Assembly: GCA_013286145.1 (NCBI GenBank)
Contig: JABDGH010000020.1
Coordinates: forward strand, 1-35,549
Length of the DNA stretch: 35,549 nucleotides
Reading direction: 5' to 3'
Source of the DNA: Verrucomicrobiota bacterium
Lineage (GTDB): Bacteria; Verrucomicrobiota; Verrucomicrobiia; Methylacidiphilales; UBA1321
The notes beneath the pieces are model-generated. The model had not been told where the DNA came from and did not search any database. It saw nothing but the letters and a program-made list of their open reading frames with translations. Shown here piece after piece: positions 17,303 through 24,701 of the stretch. A program made the translations under genes and the position numbers. Position 1 is the first letter of the stretch; each line of letters starts with the position of its first letter.

Positions 17303-19197
17303 TGGTCGACATTAAGTTAAATGGAAATCAACTTGCCGTTATCGACAAGAATGGTGCCATTGTCGGGAAGCACCAGAGTCAGTTAAATTTCTGGGGGTTC
17401 AAACACATTCCCGAATCAAAGTCGTTCGTGCTTTCGGCTAGCGAAATTCACGTCCCGCTTGAAAAACTAATCTCCCATCTAACGCGTGGTAAAATTCCCT
17501 ACGCCCTGTCGTCCGAAGTCGCTTCTAGTCGCGAGGCATTGGCAGCGATAAGGGCCGACCTTCTCCTAGCATTACGCCAGGGAGAAGCCATCAAAGACGG
17601 GGACGTAGCGACCCATCGGCCTGAAGATTTCATCGACTTCCTGGGAAACAAGATTCCCCGCAAGCTAAAGGAACACCAAATCAAAGCTGCCTTGCACCTA
17701 CTGGCGGTAGTCAACGGGGCAAACTTCTCAGTTCCAGGTAGCGGTAAGACTACGGTGGTACTCACTGTTTTCGCCTGGCTGAAGCACTTGGGCCTCGTGG
17801 ACTCTCTTTTCGTAGTAGGTCCGCCCGCATGCTTCAGTCCGTGGCAAGTGGAATTTCGCGAAGTGCTTGGGATTAAGCCCTCGGTCGCGGTACTAGCAGG
17901 CGGTGACATCGAAGAACGTCGAAGTAAATATTCTCCCGGCAAGGATAACTTCTGCGATCTCTACCTTACTTCATTTCAAACGATACAGCGTGATTGGGAG
18001 AGAGTACGACGGCTCTTCAAAGAGCGAGGCCTGCGGTTTTTCTTGATCATTGATGAAGCCCATTACATCAAGCAGCTCGACGGGGCGTGGGCGAACGCTG
18101 TATTGAACGTGACACCCTTCGCCGTTCGTCGCTGCATACTTACAGGTACGCCTTTCCCACGGACCTACTCAGACTCGTTTAATTTGTTTGACGCCTTGTG
18201 GCCTGACTGTCCTCCATTGAGCCAGAGTGAACGAATCAAGATTGAGTCCTACGTTCAAAAAAAGAATGATTCGGCAGCAGTGGCTACGCTTCAAAAAACC
18301 GTAGGCCCTCTGTTTTATCGTGTACGGAAACAGGATTTAGGGCTCGCCCCACAAGAGTTCAATGAGCCCATTCAAGTGAAAATGGGTAAGTTTGAAAGGC
18401 AAATCTATGACGCAACAATCGACCGTCTGAGTGGCGTCGTCGATGATGAATATTTCCGCGATGTTGAACTATTGATGCGCCTCAAACGGGGGCGAATGAT
18501 GCGACTCCGTCAGGGTGTATCCTACGCGAAATTACTTGGGAGCGCTGTCGATGAGTACAACGAAAACCTGCTGGAGGGCAATCTCCCGTTGGCCGACATC
18601 ATCACGCATTATGATGATCTGGAAATCCCAGCGAAGCTGAAGACCTTAGTCAAATTGGTTGGTAAATTACGGAAACGAGGCGAAAAGGTGCTGATCTGGT
18701 CTAACTTCGTACAGACGTTAAAGTTGATCCGCACGAGTTTAGATGAGGCTGGTCACGGAGTTCGTCTGATTTACGGAGAGACGCCTACCGAAGCATCTTC
18801 CGTGCAGGATGAGCTTACCCGCGAAAAAATAATAACTCAATTCATCAAGTTAGGTAGCGGGGTGGACGTCCTGGTCGCAAATCCAGCAGCGTGCTCGGAA
18901 TCGATCTCGCTTCACAAAACCTGTTCCCACGCGATCTACTACGATCTCTCTTATAACTGTGCCCAATACCTTCAATCCTTAGACCGGATTCATCGCGTAG
19001 GCGGTTCTGAAAATAAAATTGCCCACTACCATTTCCTCCAATATACCGACACAATAGATGCGGATATCCTTGGTAATCTCAGAAAAAAGGCCCAAAACAT
19101 GAGCGCAGTTGTTGATCGGGATTACCCGATTTACTCCTTGGATATGTTCGCTGGCGACGACGAGTTAGAAGCGTATGACCGTCTCTTCAAGAAGTAA
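17302..19197 (+). CDS. SNF2-type SF2 helicase/translocase
   Basis: A 631-residue SF2 ATPase of the SNF2 group. Seen in order: Q-region KEHQIKAALHLL, Walker A PGSGKT (about residues 145-150), motif Ia (VVGPPACFSPWQ), Walker B DEAH at 251-254, motif III LTGTPFPRT, then the second lobe with LIWSNFVQTL and motif VI SLDRIHRVGG near 559-568. DrmD, RapA and defence-linked SNF2 proteins share this plan. Such proteins translocate on double-stranded DNA. The N-terminal 120 residues are extra to the helicase core and unassigned. It overlaps the next gene by 23 bases. Likely motor of the restriction-like module; the coupling with Dam, ParB-like and DUF3883 proteins is the interesting feature. Confidence 0.9.
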   Translation: MVDIKLNGNQLAVIDKNGAIVGKHQSQLNFWGFKHIPESKSFVLSASEIHVPLEKLISHLTRGKIPYALSSEVASSREALAAIRADLLLALRQGEAIKDGDVATHRPEDFIDFLGNKIPRKLKEHQIKAALHLLAVVNGANFSVPGSGKTTVVLTVFAWLKHLGLVDSLFVVGPPACFSPWQVEFREVLGIKPSVAVLAGGDIEERRSKYSPGKDNFCDLYLTSFQTIQRDWERVRRLFKERGLRFFLIIDEAHYIKQLDGAWANAVLNVTPFAVRRCILTGTPFPRTYSDSFNLFDALWPDCPPLSQSERIKIESYVQKKNDSAAVATLQKTVGPLFYRVRKQDLGLAPQEFNEPIQVKMGKFERQIYDATIDRLSGVVDDEYFRDVELLMRLKRGRMMRLRQGVSYAKLLGSAVDEYNENLLEGNLPLADIITHYDDLEIPAKLKTLVKLVGKLRKRGEKVLIWSNFVQTLKLIRTSLDEAGHGVRLIYGETPTEASSVQDELTREKIITQFIKLGSGVDVLVANPAACSESISLHKTCSHAIYYDLSYNCAQYLQSLDRIHRVGGSENKIAHYHFLQYTDTIDADILGNLRKKAQNMSAVVDRDYPIYSLDMFAGDDELEAYDRLFKK

Positions 19198-20167
19198 ACC
19201 CGACAACGTGCTCGCTCGCCTTCGAGCCGACCACATAGCTGCGCTCTTGGACATTCTCCGTACTACCAAACTGAGGCAAACCCAATTCGTAGAAAGTCTG
19301 TACCGGGAACGGGCCTTACATTTCGCAGAAACACTGCAATTTCTCCAAGAGATAGGCTGGGTAAACGTAAATCAGGATCAACTTGAACTCACCGCAGGAG
19401 CCGACAGCTTTCACGCACAACCAACACAGAGCTTCCTTGGTGAAGGATCGATAATAGATGCGATTGTCGAATCGGATGGGCCGTATCAAAAGCTTTTAGC
19501 GGGCTATTTAGCGCAGTTCCACACCAACGGGAGACAGGTCATTTGCAGGCCATCGGCCCAGAGTCGTCTGCAGCATGGCAACTTGCGTAATTTGCTCATG
19601 CAGTTTGGCATGGTTTCTTACCAGCCAGCAGACGACAGTTATCTTTTGCACGAGCACTCCGCTCACCTTTATTTTTGGGCAAAGAACAGCCGTGGAGCTA
19701 CTTCAAAAAAGCAACTGCAAGAGACCGCCAAACGGAGGGACGTGCTCGGCTCGGCAGCAGAAGCGATCATATTCGAGTATGAAAAAAAGCGGGTAAGAAT
19801 GGAATTTGCCTCGTTCGTAAACCATGTTTCAGCGAAGAATCCAGGTGCCTGCTACGACATCAAAAGCCTTAGCATTAACGGTGACATTCGAGCGCCTCGC
19901 TTCATCGAAGTCAAAGCTGTTCCTGCCGACTCGTTTCAATTTTTCTGGTCATCAGCAGAATTGGAAGTCGCATCCATTCTTCGCGAGACCTACTTCTTAT
20001 ACTTGCTTCCTGCCTTGGGGGGCGGCCGATTTGACCTAACACGAATGGAAATAATCTCTGACCCTTATACTACCATTTATCAAAACCCGGAACATTGGTC
20101 GAAAGAAGAAAACGTCATTGTATGCCGACGCAAGTTGCCTTCTGGAAACCAAGCGTACCGAAGGTAA
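19175..20167 (+). CDS. DUF3883 (PD-(D/E)xK-like) protein
   Basis: A 330-residue protein. The C-terminal part, about residues 190-290, matches DUF3883: GSAAEAIIFEYEKKRV (E196, E201), CYDIKSLS with D228, then RFIEVKA with E245-V-K247, and a downstream W-S-S-A-E-L-E segment. The E...D...E-x-K pattern is that of PD-(D/E)xK nucleases, so DNA cleavage is plausible but unproven. The N-terminal 180 residues appear to be a winged-helix-like region (KLRQTQFVESL ... ALHFAETLQFLQEIGWV), which may bind DNA. It is the last gene of the operon, overlapping the helicase gene, and is likely the effector. Confidence 0.75.
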   Translation: MTVSSRSKPDNVLARLRADHIAALLDILRTTKLRQTQFVESLYRERALHFAETLQFLQEIGWVNVNQDQLELTAGADSFHAQPTQSFLGEGSIIDAIVESDGPYQKLLAGYLAQFHTNGRQVICRPSAQSRLQHGNLRNLLMQFGMVSYQPADDSYLLHEHSAHLYFWAKNSRGATSKKQLQETAKRRDVLGSAAEAIIFEYEKKRVRMEFASFVNHVSAKNPGACYDIKSLSINGDIRAPRFIEVKAVPADSFQFFWSSAELEVASILRETYFLYLLPALGGGRFDLTRMEIISDPYTTIYQNPEHWSKEENVIVCRRKLPSGNQAYRR

Positions 20168-20197
20168 TTTTCCGCACGCTGGTTCTGAATCGCCATT

Positions 20198-20239
20198 ACT
20201 TGCGTAAACTCGGACAAACACACCCACTACTCAGTAAGG
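20198..20239 (+). repeat. 42-bp repeat copy B, upstream of virB10
   Basis: Second copy of the segment at 2611-2652, same orientation, 36 of 42 identical. It begins 30 bases after the DUF3883 stop codon and ends 31 bases before the virB10 ATG. Because the cargo ends just before it, it may be the promoter/operator that restarts T4SS expression. It may alternatively mark the edge where cargo was inserted. Confidence 0.7.
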
Positions 20240-20270
20240 TTGTTTCGCGGATTCTTGGACACTTGTGTTC

Positions 20271-21305
20271 ATGGACCCACGGAAGTTTTTAGACTTCTTC
20301 AAAAGCAAAACGGGCAAGATCACCCTCTTTCTCGGACTTATCGGCATCGGCTGCACCGTTTATTACGGATTTGCGCCTCCATCGAAAGCGACGGCCACGA
20401 AGCCGGAGGCTGAACCCAAGTCGGAGGCCACCGGGGACAAGAATCAGCCGACTTCCGTTGACCGCAACGGTTCCCGTTTCGTCATCCCCGGTCTTCTGTC
20501 ATTGCGCGAACCAAATAACAGCGATTCAAACTCTACCCCTGCTAAAGCTCCACCCGTCCTTCCCATCTCTCTTTATAATGCCGACTCCGGCGAGATCGAC
20601 GTATCAGAGGAATATGCACCTTATGGGCGGCTCATTCCCTGCGAAACGATCATCACGATTGATTCGGCCAAGATAGAGACCCCCATCATTGGTTTTGTTT
20701 CCGAGGATGTTTACCACGATGGAAAACTGATTATCCCGGCTGGCGCCGAGGTTCACGGCAAGGCCCAGGTGGATCGCTCCCGCGAACGAATCGCCAGCGA
20801 AGACAACTGGTACATCGTGTGGCGCACCACCGATAGGCTGAATGGTGCGGAGCTTCCGCTGCATGGCGTTGCCCTCGATATGGAACGCGACTACCGCTAC
20901 GGCACATGGGCGCTGACGGACGGTTCAGCCGGTTTGCGCGGGGACATTCTCAAGACTGACAATTGGGCTGAAATCAAACTCTTTGCGGCCACGTTTCTGA
21001 GTGCGGCCACCACGGGATTGCAGGACACCACGACGAGTTCCAACGCCCTCACGGGGCAGACTCAGCAAACCCCTCTATCCACTCCGAAGAATGCCGCCCT
21101 GCAGGGCGCGAGCGCCGTGCTCAATCAATACGCCCAACAAATCCTCGATTCCATCAAGCGAGATGGTTTCTACGTCCGCGTACCGGCCGGCAAGCAGTTT
21201 TACCTCTACGTCATGCAGACCATTGACCTCGAAAAAGCGAGGAAAGGTGAATCGACTCTTAGCCAGGAGAAATCAGTAAACAAACCCACACCTAATCAAC
21301 CATGA
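20271..21305 (+). CDS. virB10: VirB10/TrbI-like core complex protein
   Basis: A 344-residue protein with a short basic cytoplasmic start, one membrane helix (about residues 16-34, KITLFLGLIGIGCTVYYGFA), a Pro/Ser-rich linker and a C-terminal beta-rich domain. The block YGRLIPCETIITIDSA, the later VYHDGKLIIPAGAEVHG and a closing RVPAGKQFYLYV are typical of VirB10/TrbI. VirB10 spans both membranes and transmits ATP-driven changes to the outer-membrane pore. ATG 20271 is preferred; a GTG six bases upstream is possible. The length is shorter than classical TrbI (about 400-450). Its last bases overlap the next start (ATGA). Confidence 0.88.
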   Translation: MDPRKFLDFFKSKTGKITLFLGLIGIGCTVYYGFAPPSKATATKPEAEPKSEATGDKNQPTSVDRNGSRFVIPGLLSLREPNNSDSNSTPAKAPPVLPISLYNADSGEIDVSEEYAPYGRLIPCETIITIDSAKIETPIIGFVSEDVYHDGKLIIPAGAEVHGKAQVDRSRERIASEDNWYIVWRTTDRLNGAELPLHGVALDMERDYRYGTWALTDGSAGLRGDILKTDNWAEIKLFAATFLSAATTGLQDTTTSSNALTGQTQQTPLSTPKNAALQGASAVLNQYAQQILDSIKRDGFYVRVPAGKQFYLYVMQTIDLEKARKGESTLSQEKSVNKPTPNQP

Positions 21306-21964
21306 AACTTATCTACCTTCTTATCCCCTTATTTTTTGTCGGATGCAGTACGGGAAAGCCTCTGGCCGATACACCGGCATCCGATCTACCAGCCACCGTG
21401 CCGGGTACGGCCCTCAGTCTGCCCAATGCCGATGACGTGCGTAATCCCGAGGTGTTGAAAGCATATCCCGCGGGGCGTTATGAAGACGTGAATGATCCAT
21501 CCGTCATGCACGAGGCGCATACCGTTTATCGCGCCGAGCAGCCGCCGACGTGGAATTTCAACCCGACCGTTTCCACAGCGGTTCCACTCGGCCCCACCGT
21601 GGCCGTCAATGATCCGGCCAAGCAAACGGCGGCCATGACCGGCGAACTGGAACAAAAAATCCAACAGCAAAACCAGCTTTTGCAAGCGACCTTCGAGCAG
21701 AACCAGCAACTAGGTGAGGAACTTAAAAAGTTGCAGGATGAAGTTAAAAAGGCCCATGAAGTCGCCGCCTCCAATGAAGCTTTGAAAAAACAGGTGGCCG
21801 ACCTTCAGGAGCAGCTAACCAAGCTGCAACAGGATTTGGCCGCGCAAAGCCATCCCGTTCCACCCCCTGTACCGAAACTCACCGACCAGAAATCTTGGTG
21901 GTGGCCATTTTCATGGTTCACCCCCAACAACCCCAACCCAATCCAAACGAAAGGAAAGAAATGA
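21302..21964 (+). CDS. T4SS-associated lipoprotein with coiled coil
   Basis: A 220-residue protein with a lipoprotein signal peptide (MKLIYLLIPLFFVGCSTG, cleavage at Cys15). The middle (about residues 118-190) is a Gln/Glu/Lys-rich coiled coil, followed by a Pro-rich segment and a Trp-rich motif (QKSWWWPFSWF) near the C-terminus. No family is recognised. It is coupled by overlap to virB10 and to the next gene, so it is part of the transfer operon, possibly anchoring something to the outer membrane. Confidence 0.8.
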   Translation: MKLIYLLIPLFFVGCSTGKPLADTPASDLPATVPGTALSLPNADDVRNPEVLKAYPAGRYEDVNDPSVMHEAHTVYRAEQPPTWNFNPTVSTAVPLGPTVAVNDPAKQTAAMTGELEQKIQQQNQLLQATFEQNQQLGEELKKLQDEVKKAHEVAASNEALKKQVADLQEQLTKLQQDLAAQSHPVPPPVPKLTDQKSWWWPFSWFTPNNPNPIQTKGKK

Positions 21965-22221
21965 CACATATCACGGTTCCATTGCCCGACGACGTGGCGA
22001 AGACCTATTACGAAGCATCGCAAAAACTGTCGGATCATCTGGCCGAGATCGGCCAGGCTCCCAATGCTCAAACGCTGATGCGGTTCATTCTGGCGTCTTA
22101 CACCGCCGATGAAATCGCCGGTCAGTTTGACATGGCATTACGGAACTTGGTCGGCGCGCCGGTTCCCGACGAACCCGATGTGTACGTCTTCGCGGCGGAA
22201 TTTGAAGATGTTCCCGCTTAA
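21961..22221 (+). CDS. Small hypothetical protein, RHH-like N-terminus
   Basis: An 86-residue acidic protein beginning MTHITVPLPDDVAKTYYEAS at an ATG that overlaps the lipoprotein stop (ATGA). The first strand followed by two helices resembles the ribbon-helix-helix arrangement of small regulators, but the fit is weak. The end is rich in Asp, Glu, Pro and Val. Function unknown. Confidence 0.68.
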   Translation: MTHITVPLPDDVAKTYYEASQKLSDHLAEIGQAPNAQTLMRFILASYTADEIAGQFDMALRNLVGAPVPDEPDVYVFAAEFEDVPA

Positions 22222-22289
22222 ACCCCAAACCAAATAAAAACATAGCCGATCCTGAGAAAGCGACCGGCAAACCAACCACCTAATATACT

Positions 22290-22730
22290 ATGGCTAAAAT
22301 CCAAGAGAAAAATCAGCCCGCCGTTGCCTCGCCGGGCGTATCGATTGAACGAGGCATTACGACCGAAGGATTTTCCTTCAACGCGCAGATTGACGCACGT
22401 TTGACTAAATTCATGGGCGACAATCCTGAAATCACCGAGCACTACTCAAAGCTTGTGAAAGAACATCCCGACAGGGCAATCCGCAGTTTCATGCTTCGCA
22501 CCATGTTCAAGCACGATGCCATTGCCGAAAGGAACGCCTTGCAAGCACCGCAAGTCAGGGAGTGGGCGAATCAGAATCCCGAAGTGGCCCAGAAGGTTGC
22601 CGAAAAGATCAAGACGACAAACCCAATCATGCGTGCGGCGGCCTTCATCAAGGGCATCGGCAGAGCCAAGGCGAATATCGAATTTGCCCCGCCGCCCAGT
22701 ACTAAGGTTGGTGTCAGCATTCCTATCTGA
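22290..22730 (+). CDS. Tandem paralogue 1 of a three-gene family, unknown
   Basis: A 146-residue protein of unknown function. It shares with the next two genes the core LTKFMGDNPEITEHYSKLVK - hP-x-AI-x-x-x-M-h-r-x-M. The core is predicted to be helical, with a repeated Asn/His-Pro turn (NPE, HPD). This copy has a longer N-terminus and lacks the LKPL/KEW segment seen in the other two. The C-terminus ends STKVGVSIPI, echoing the TRIGRGIST end of the third copy. No known domain is recognised. Confidence 0.75.
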   Translation: MAKIQEKNQPAVASPGVSIERGITTEGFSFNAQIDARLTKFMGDNPEITEHYSKLVKEHPDRAIRSFMLRTMFKHDAIAERNALQAPQVREWANQNPEVAQKVAEKIKTTNPIMRAAAFIKGIGRAKANIEFAPPPSTKVGVSIPI

Positions 22731-22736
22731 GCAATC

Positions 22737-22767
22737 GGCGGGAGGTTCCTTCCAGGAGCCTCCCGCC
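22737..22767 (+). terminator. Strong hairpin between tandem paralogues
   Basis: Nine-base arms GGCGGGAGG (22737-22745) and CCTCCCGCC (22759-22767) pair perfectly. The inner bases TCCT / AGGA add four more pairs after one G-T wobble, leaving a three-base loop. It begins six bases after the paralogue-1 stop codon. There is no T-run, so it may be an mRNA stabiliser, processing site or weak terminator rather than a classical terminator. Confidence 0.6.
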
Positions 22768-22786
22768 AGGGCCATCGTGGTTCAAC

Positions 22787-23155
22787 ATGGACGAAACCCC
22801 TGCCAATCCGGTTGACCCGGAGATTGAGGCCGCCGTGCTCCGCTTTATGAAGGCCAATCCCCTCCAGACCCGATACTACTGGCACATGATGAAGCAGAAC
22901 CCGGAGCGTGCTCTTCAGGAAATCATGTGCCGGAGAATGGGCCGGATGGAGGAATTGGAACAATTAGCCGACATCCTCAAGCCTCTAATCAAACAGTGGG
23001 CGGCACAAACCCCCGGCCTGCATGAGTGCATTGAGGCCACGGTCAAAAAGAAGATTCTTTTCCCCAGCGTGGCCTATATCGAGGAAGCGTTAAGGATGAA
23101 AGAGCGGATGGATATGGGCTCACATTCCGAAGCTCCGGCTAACGCGAGCGTTTGA
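22787..23155 (+). CDS. Tandem paralogue 2, unknown
   Basis: A 122-residue protein of the same family as its neighbours: VLRFMKANPLQTRYYWHMMK, then NPERALQEIMCRRM, LADILKPLIKQW and TPGLHECIEATVK. It is most like paralogue 3, with the shared C-terminal segment SVAYIEEALRMK. The protein is helical and basic, with no export signal. ATG 22787 lies 20 bases after the hairpin. Probably cytoplasmic; function unknown. Confidence 0.75.
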   Translation: MDETPANPVDPEIEAAVLRFMKANPLQTRYYWHMMKQNPERALQEIMCRRMGRMEELEQLADILKPLIKQWAAQTPGLHECIEATVKKKILFPSVAYIEEALRMKERMDMGSHSEAPANASV

Positions 23156-23178
23156 ACTTTCTAATCCGGGTATCAGTC

Positions 23179-23553
23179 ATGGAACCGCGTCCCACTTTTC
23201 AACTGCATCCTGTGGTTGAGGCGAATCTTGCCCGGTACATGGGCGAGCATCCCCAGGAAACCGAGCACTACCGGCGCATGGTCAAAGAATATCCCGAACA
23301 CGCTGTTAAAACAATCATGTGCCGCAAGATGATTCAGCATGATGAAATCCGGGACCTCTCCACCCGACTTAAGCCTTTGGTCAAGGAATGGATCTCCGAA
23401 ACTCCGGGACTCCACGACAGAATCATGGAAAGTATCAAAAGCGTGAAGCCGCTTTATTCCAATGTCGCTTATGTCGAGGAGGCGCTGAAAGCAAAAGTAA
23501 CCGTGATTTCCCCGCCTCCTGGTACTCGCATTGGAAGAGGCATTTCAACTTAG
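23179..23553 (+). CDS. Tandem paralogue 3, unknown
   Basis: A 124-residue protein from ATG 23179; a TTG at 23152, overlapping the previous stop, would add nine residues. The core LARYMGEHPQETEHYRRMVK, KTIMCRKM, LKPLVKEWISETPGLHDRIM and NVAYVEEALKAK aligns with paralogue 2 over most of its length. The last gene of the plus-strand run. An inverted repeat CATGCC / GGCATG at 23568-23588 follows, between this and the convergent gene. Confidence 0.75.
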   Translation: MEPRPTFQLHPVVEANLARYMGEHPQETEHYRRMVKEYPEHAVKTIMCRKMIQHDEIRDLSTRLKPLVKEWISETPGLHDRIMESIKSVKPLYSNVAYVEEALKAKVTVISPPPGTRIGRGIST

Positions 23554-23625
23554 CCGTTCGCTAATTCCATGCCGATGCGCCAGGCATGATGTCCAATTCC
23601 GCCACCACGGAAATCTTTGAGCGAT

Positions 23626-23844
23626 TTAGTTCCGTCTTTTGCTGGAAGCCTCCTCAAGCGCCTTTCGTACCTTTTGGACAAAACACGGTACGTCCGTTAT
23701 TTCTGAATCATCGACCAGCTCGAAGAAGGAGCGCATCAGGTGAGCGACAACTTCCTCATCGCTACAGCCGATTTTTATCGCGACTTCGTGGATTCTGGTT
23801 TTTATTTCGTCCGGGAACTCGATTTTGGAGAGGTCTTTAGTCAT
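23626..23844 (-). CDS. Small RHH-like protein
   Basis: A 72-residue protein: IEFPDEIKTRIHEVAIKIG then SDEEVVAHLMRSFFELV, i.e. a strand-helix-helix pattern like ribbon-helix-helix DNA-binding proteins (Arc/MetJ type). Charged C-terminal tail. It is divergent from the XRE regulator gene, and the 181-base gap between them holds several inverted repeats, so one or both proteins may control it. Confidence 0.6.
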   Translation of the reverse strand: MTKDLSKIEFPDEIKTRIHEVAIKIGCSDEEVVAHLMRSFFELVDDSEITDVPCFVQKVRKALEEASSKRRN

Positions 23845-23955
23845 AAATGTAAGAGGACTTTAATTTACAAATTAACTTCTTATTTTGAAGGCCGATCAAA
23901 GGCTGTGTTACGTCTATAGCCAAAAAAATAAGCGTTACTAGTGTAGTTTTCATCG

Positions 23956-24011
23956 GAGAATTCTCAATTAGAAAGCGAGCTAAAGCTCGCGTTCATCGCG
24001 AGCGGCGCTCG
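23956..24011. promoter_or_regulatory. Cluster of inverted repeats upstream of XRE gene
   Basis: Three dyads lie in 56 bases: the perfect palindrome GAGAATTCTC (23956-23965), GCGAGCT-AA-AGCTCGC (23975-23990) and CGAGC-GGC-GCTCG (23999-24011). The last ends 14 bases before the XRE start codon. The arrangement suits operators bound by a small HTH dimer, perhaps the XRE protein itself. Confidence 0.45.
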
Positions 24012-24025
24012 GCATTATCTACGAG

Positions 24026-24247
24026 GTGAAGCGTTCACCTCAAGTTGTTTTCGGGCAGAATGTCTGCCGCCTTCGCACCGCCGCCAGATTAACGCAGGAG
24101 AACTTGGCCGAAAAAGCGGATTTAAGCCGTCGATATGTCCAGGAAATTGAAGCCGGAAGCAAAAGCCCTACGGTAACGATTGTGGTGCGCTTGAAAAAGG
24201 CGCTTCAATGTTCATGGAATGAACTATTTGTTCAGACGGACGAGTAA
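24026..24247 (+). CDS. XRE-family HTH transcriptional regulator
   Basis: A 73-residue single-domain regulator. The HTH_3/XRE fold is plain: FGQNVCRLRTAARLTQENLAEKADLSRRYVQEIEAGSKSP, where LTQENLAEKA is helix 2 and LSRRYVQEIE the recognition helix, then VRLKKALQCSWNELF. It starts with GTG at 24026. Such small proteins usually repress promoters in mobile elements. Likely target: the repeats in front of its own gene. Confidence 0.9.
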   Translation: MKRSPQVVFGQNVCRLRTAARLTQENLAEKADLSRRYVQEIEAGSKSPTVTIVVRLKKALQCSWNELFVQTDE

Positions 24248-24306
24248 AATCCACCGATCTACCTACCCGCTGCAACATCGGGAATGCGAGGAGAAATGGC
24301 TCGGCA

Positions 24307-24579
24307 TTAAGCTCCCCACCAATGATTTACGCCATTCTTTCGGGGCGATACGGATGCCTCCCCGAAGCGCGACGGAGCCATTTGATGGTTACGGGCTGAA
24401 CGAATAAGCACCACAACTCTCGGAACGGCGTTCTTTTCATCTTCAGCTACGTCGAGCATGGCTTTCACCGACTCGACAATGAACTGATTTTCAGAGTACC
24501 CGATCAAGCTGGCCGTAGTTTTGAGGCGTGCACTTATCTCGGGTTCCATTTTAACCGATTTAGGTATCAGCGGCAACAT
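24307..24579 (-). CDS. Small RHH-like protein
   Basis: A 90-residue protein. Residues 10-45 (KMEPEISARLKTTASLIGYSE, then FIVESVKAML) read as a ribbon-helix-helix DNA-binding domain. The second half (VPRVVVLIRSARNH onwards) is unassigned and may be read-through into older sequence, since the opposite strand there resembles a piece of a tyrosine recombinase. It is divergent from the small HTH-like gene at 24702, with repeat copy C between them. Confidence 0.6.
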   Translation of the reverse strand: MLPLIPKSVKMEPEISARLKTTASLIGYSENQFIVESVKAMLDVAEDEKNAVPRVVVLIRSARNHQMAPSRFGEASVSPRKNGVNHWWGA

Positions 24580-24616
24580 ATGCTGTTATTAACACAAGAT
24601 AAGGCGTTTTGTTACA

Positions 24617-24656
24617 ACTACTAAGTAGTCTTTAGTAGTCATGGAACTTTCAGGCC
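24617..24656 (+). repeat. 40-bp repeat copy C
   Basis: Matches 26331-26370 at 36 of 40 positions, same orientation. It holds the perfect palindrome CTACTAAGTAG (24618-24628), then an AGTAGTC half, then ATGGAACTTTCAGG. It lies 46 bases before the paralogous gene start at 24702. Likely an operator or promoter; a leader peptide starting at the internal ATG is possible. Confidence 0.7.
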
Positions 24657-24701
24657 CAAATAGAGTATGCGTGGAGGTGGTTTCCCAAGCCATTTCTGTC
24701 C

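Noticed and set aside
14843-20167. Naming the four-gene set as DISARM
   Set aside because: DrmA, DrmB and DrmC counterparts are absent; only the SNF2 and methyltransferase types are shared.
24026-24579. XRE and RHH-like genes as a toxin-antitoxin pair
   Set aside because: Both look like DNA-binding regulators; no toxin fold is visible in either neighbour.
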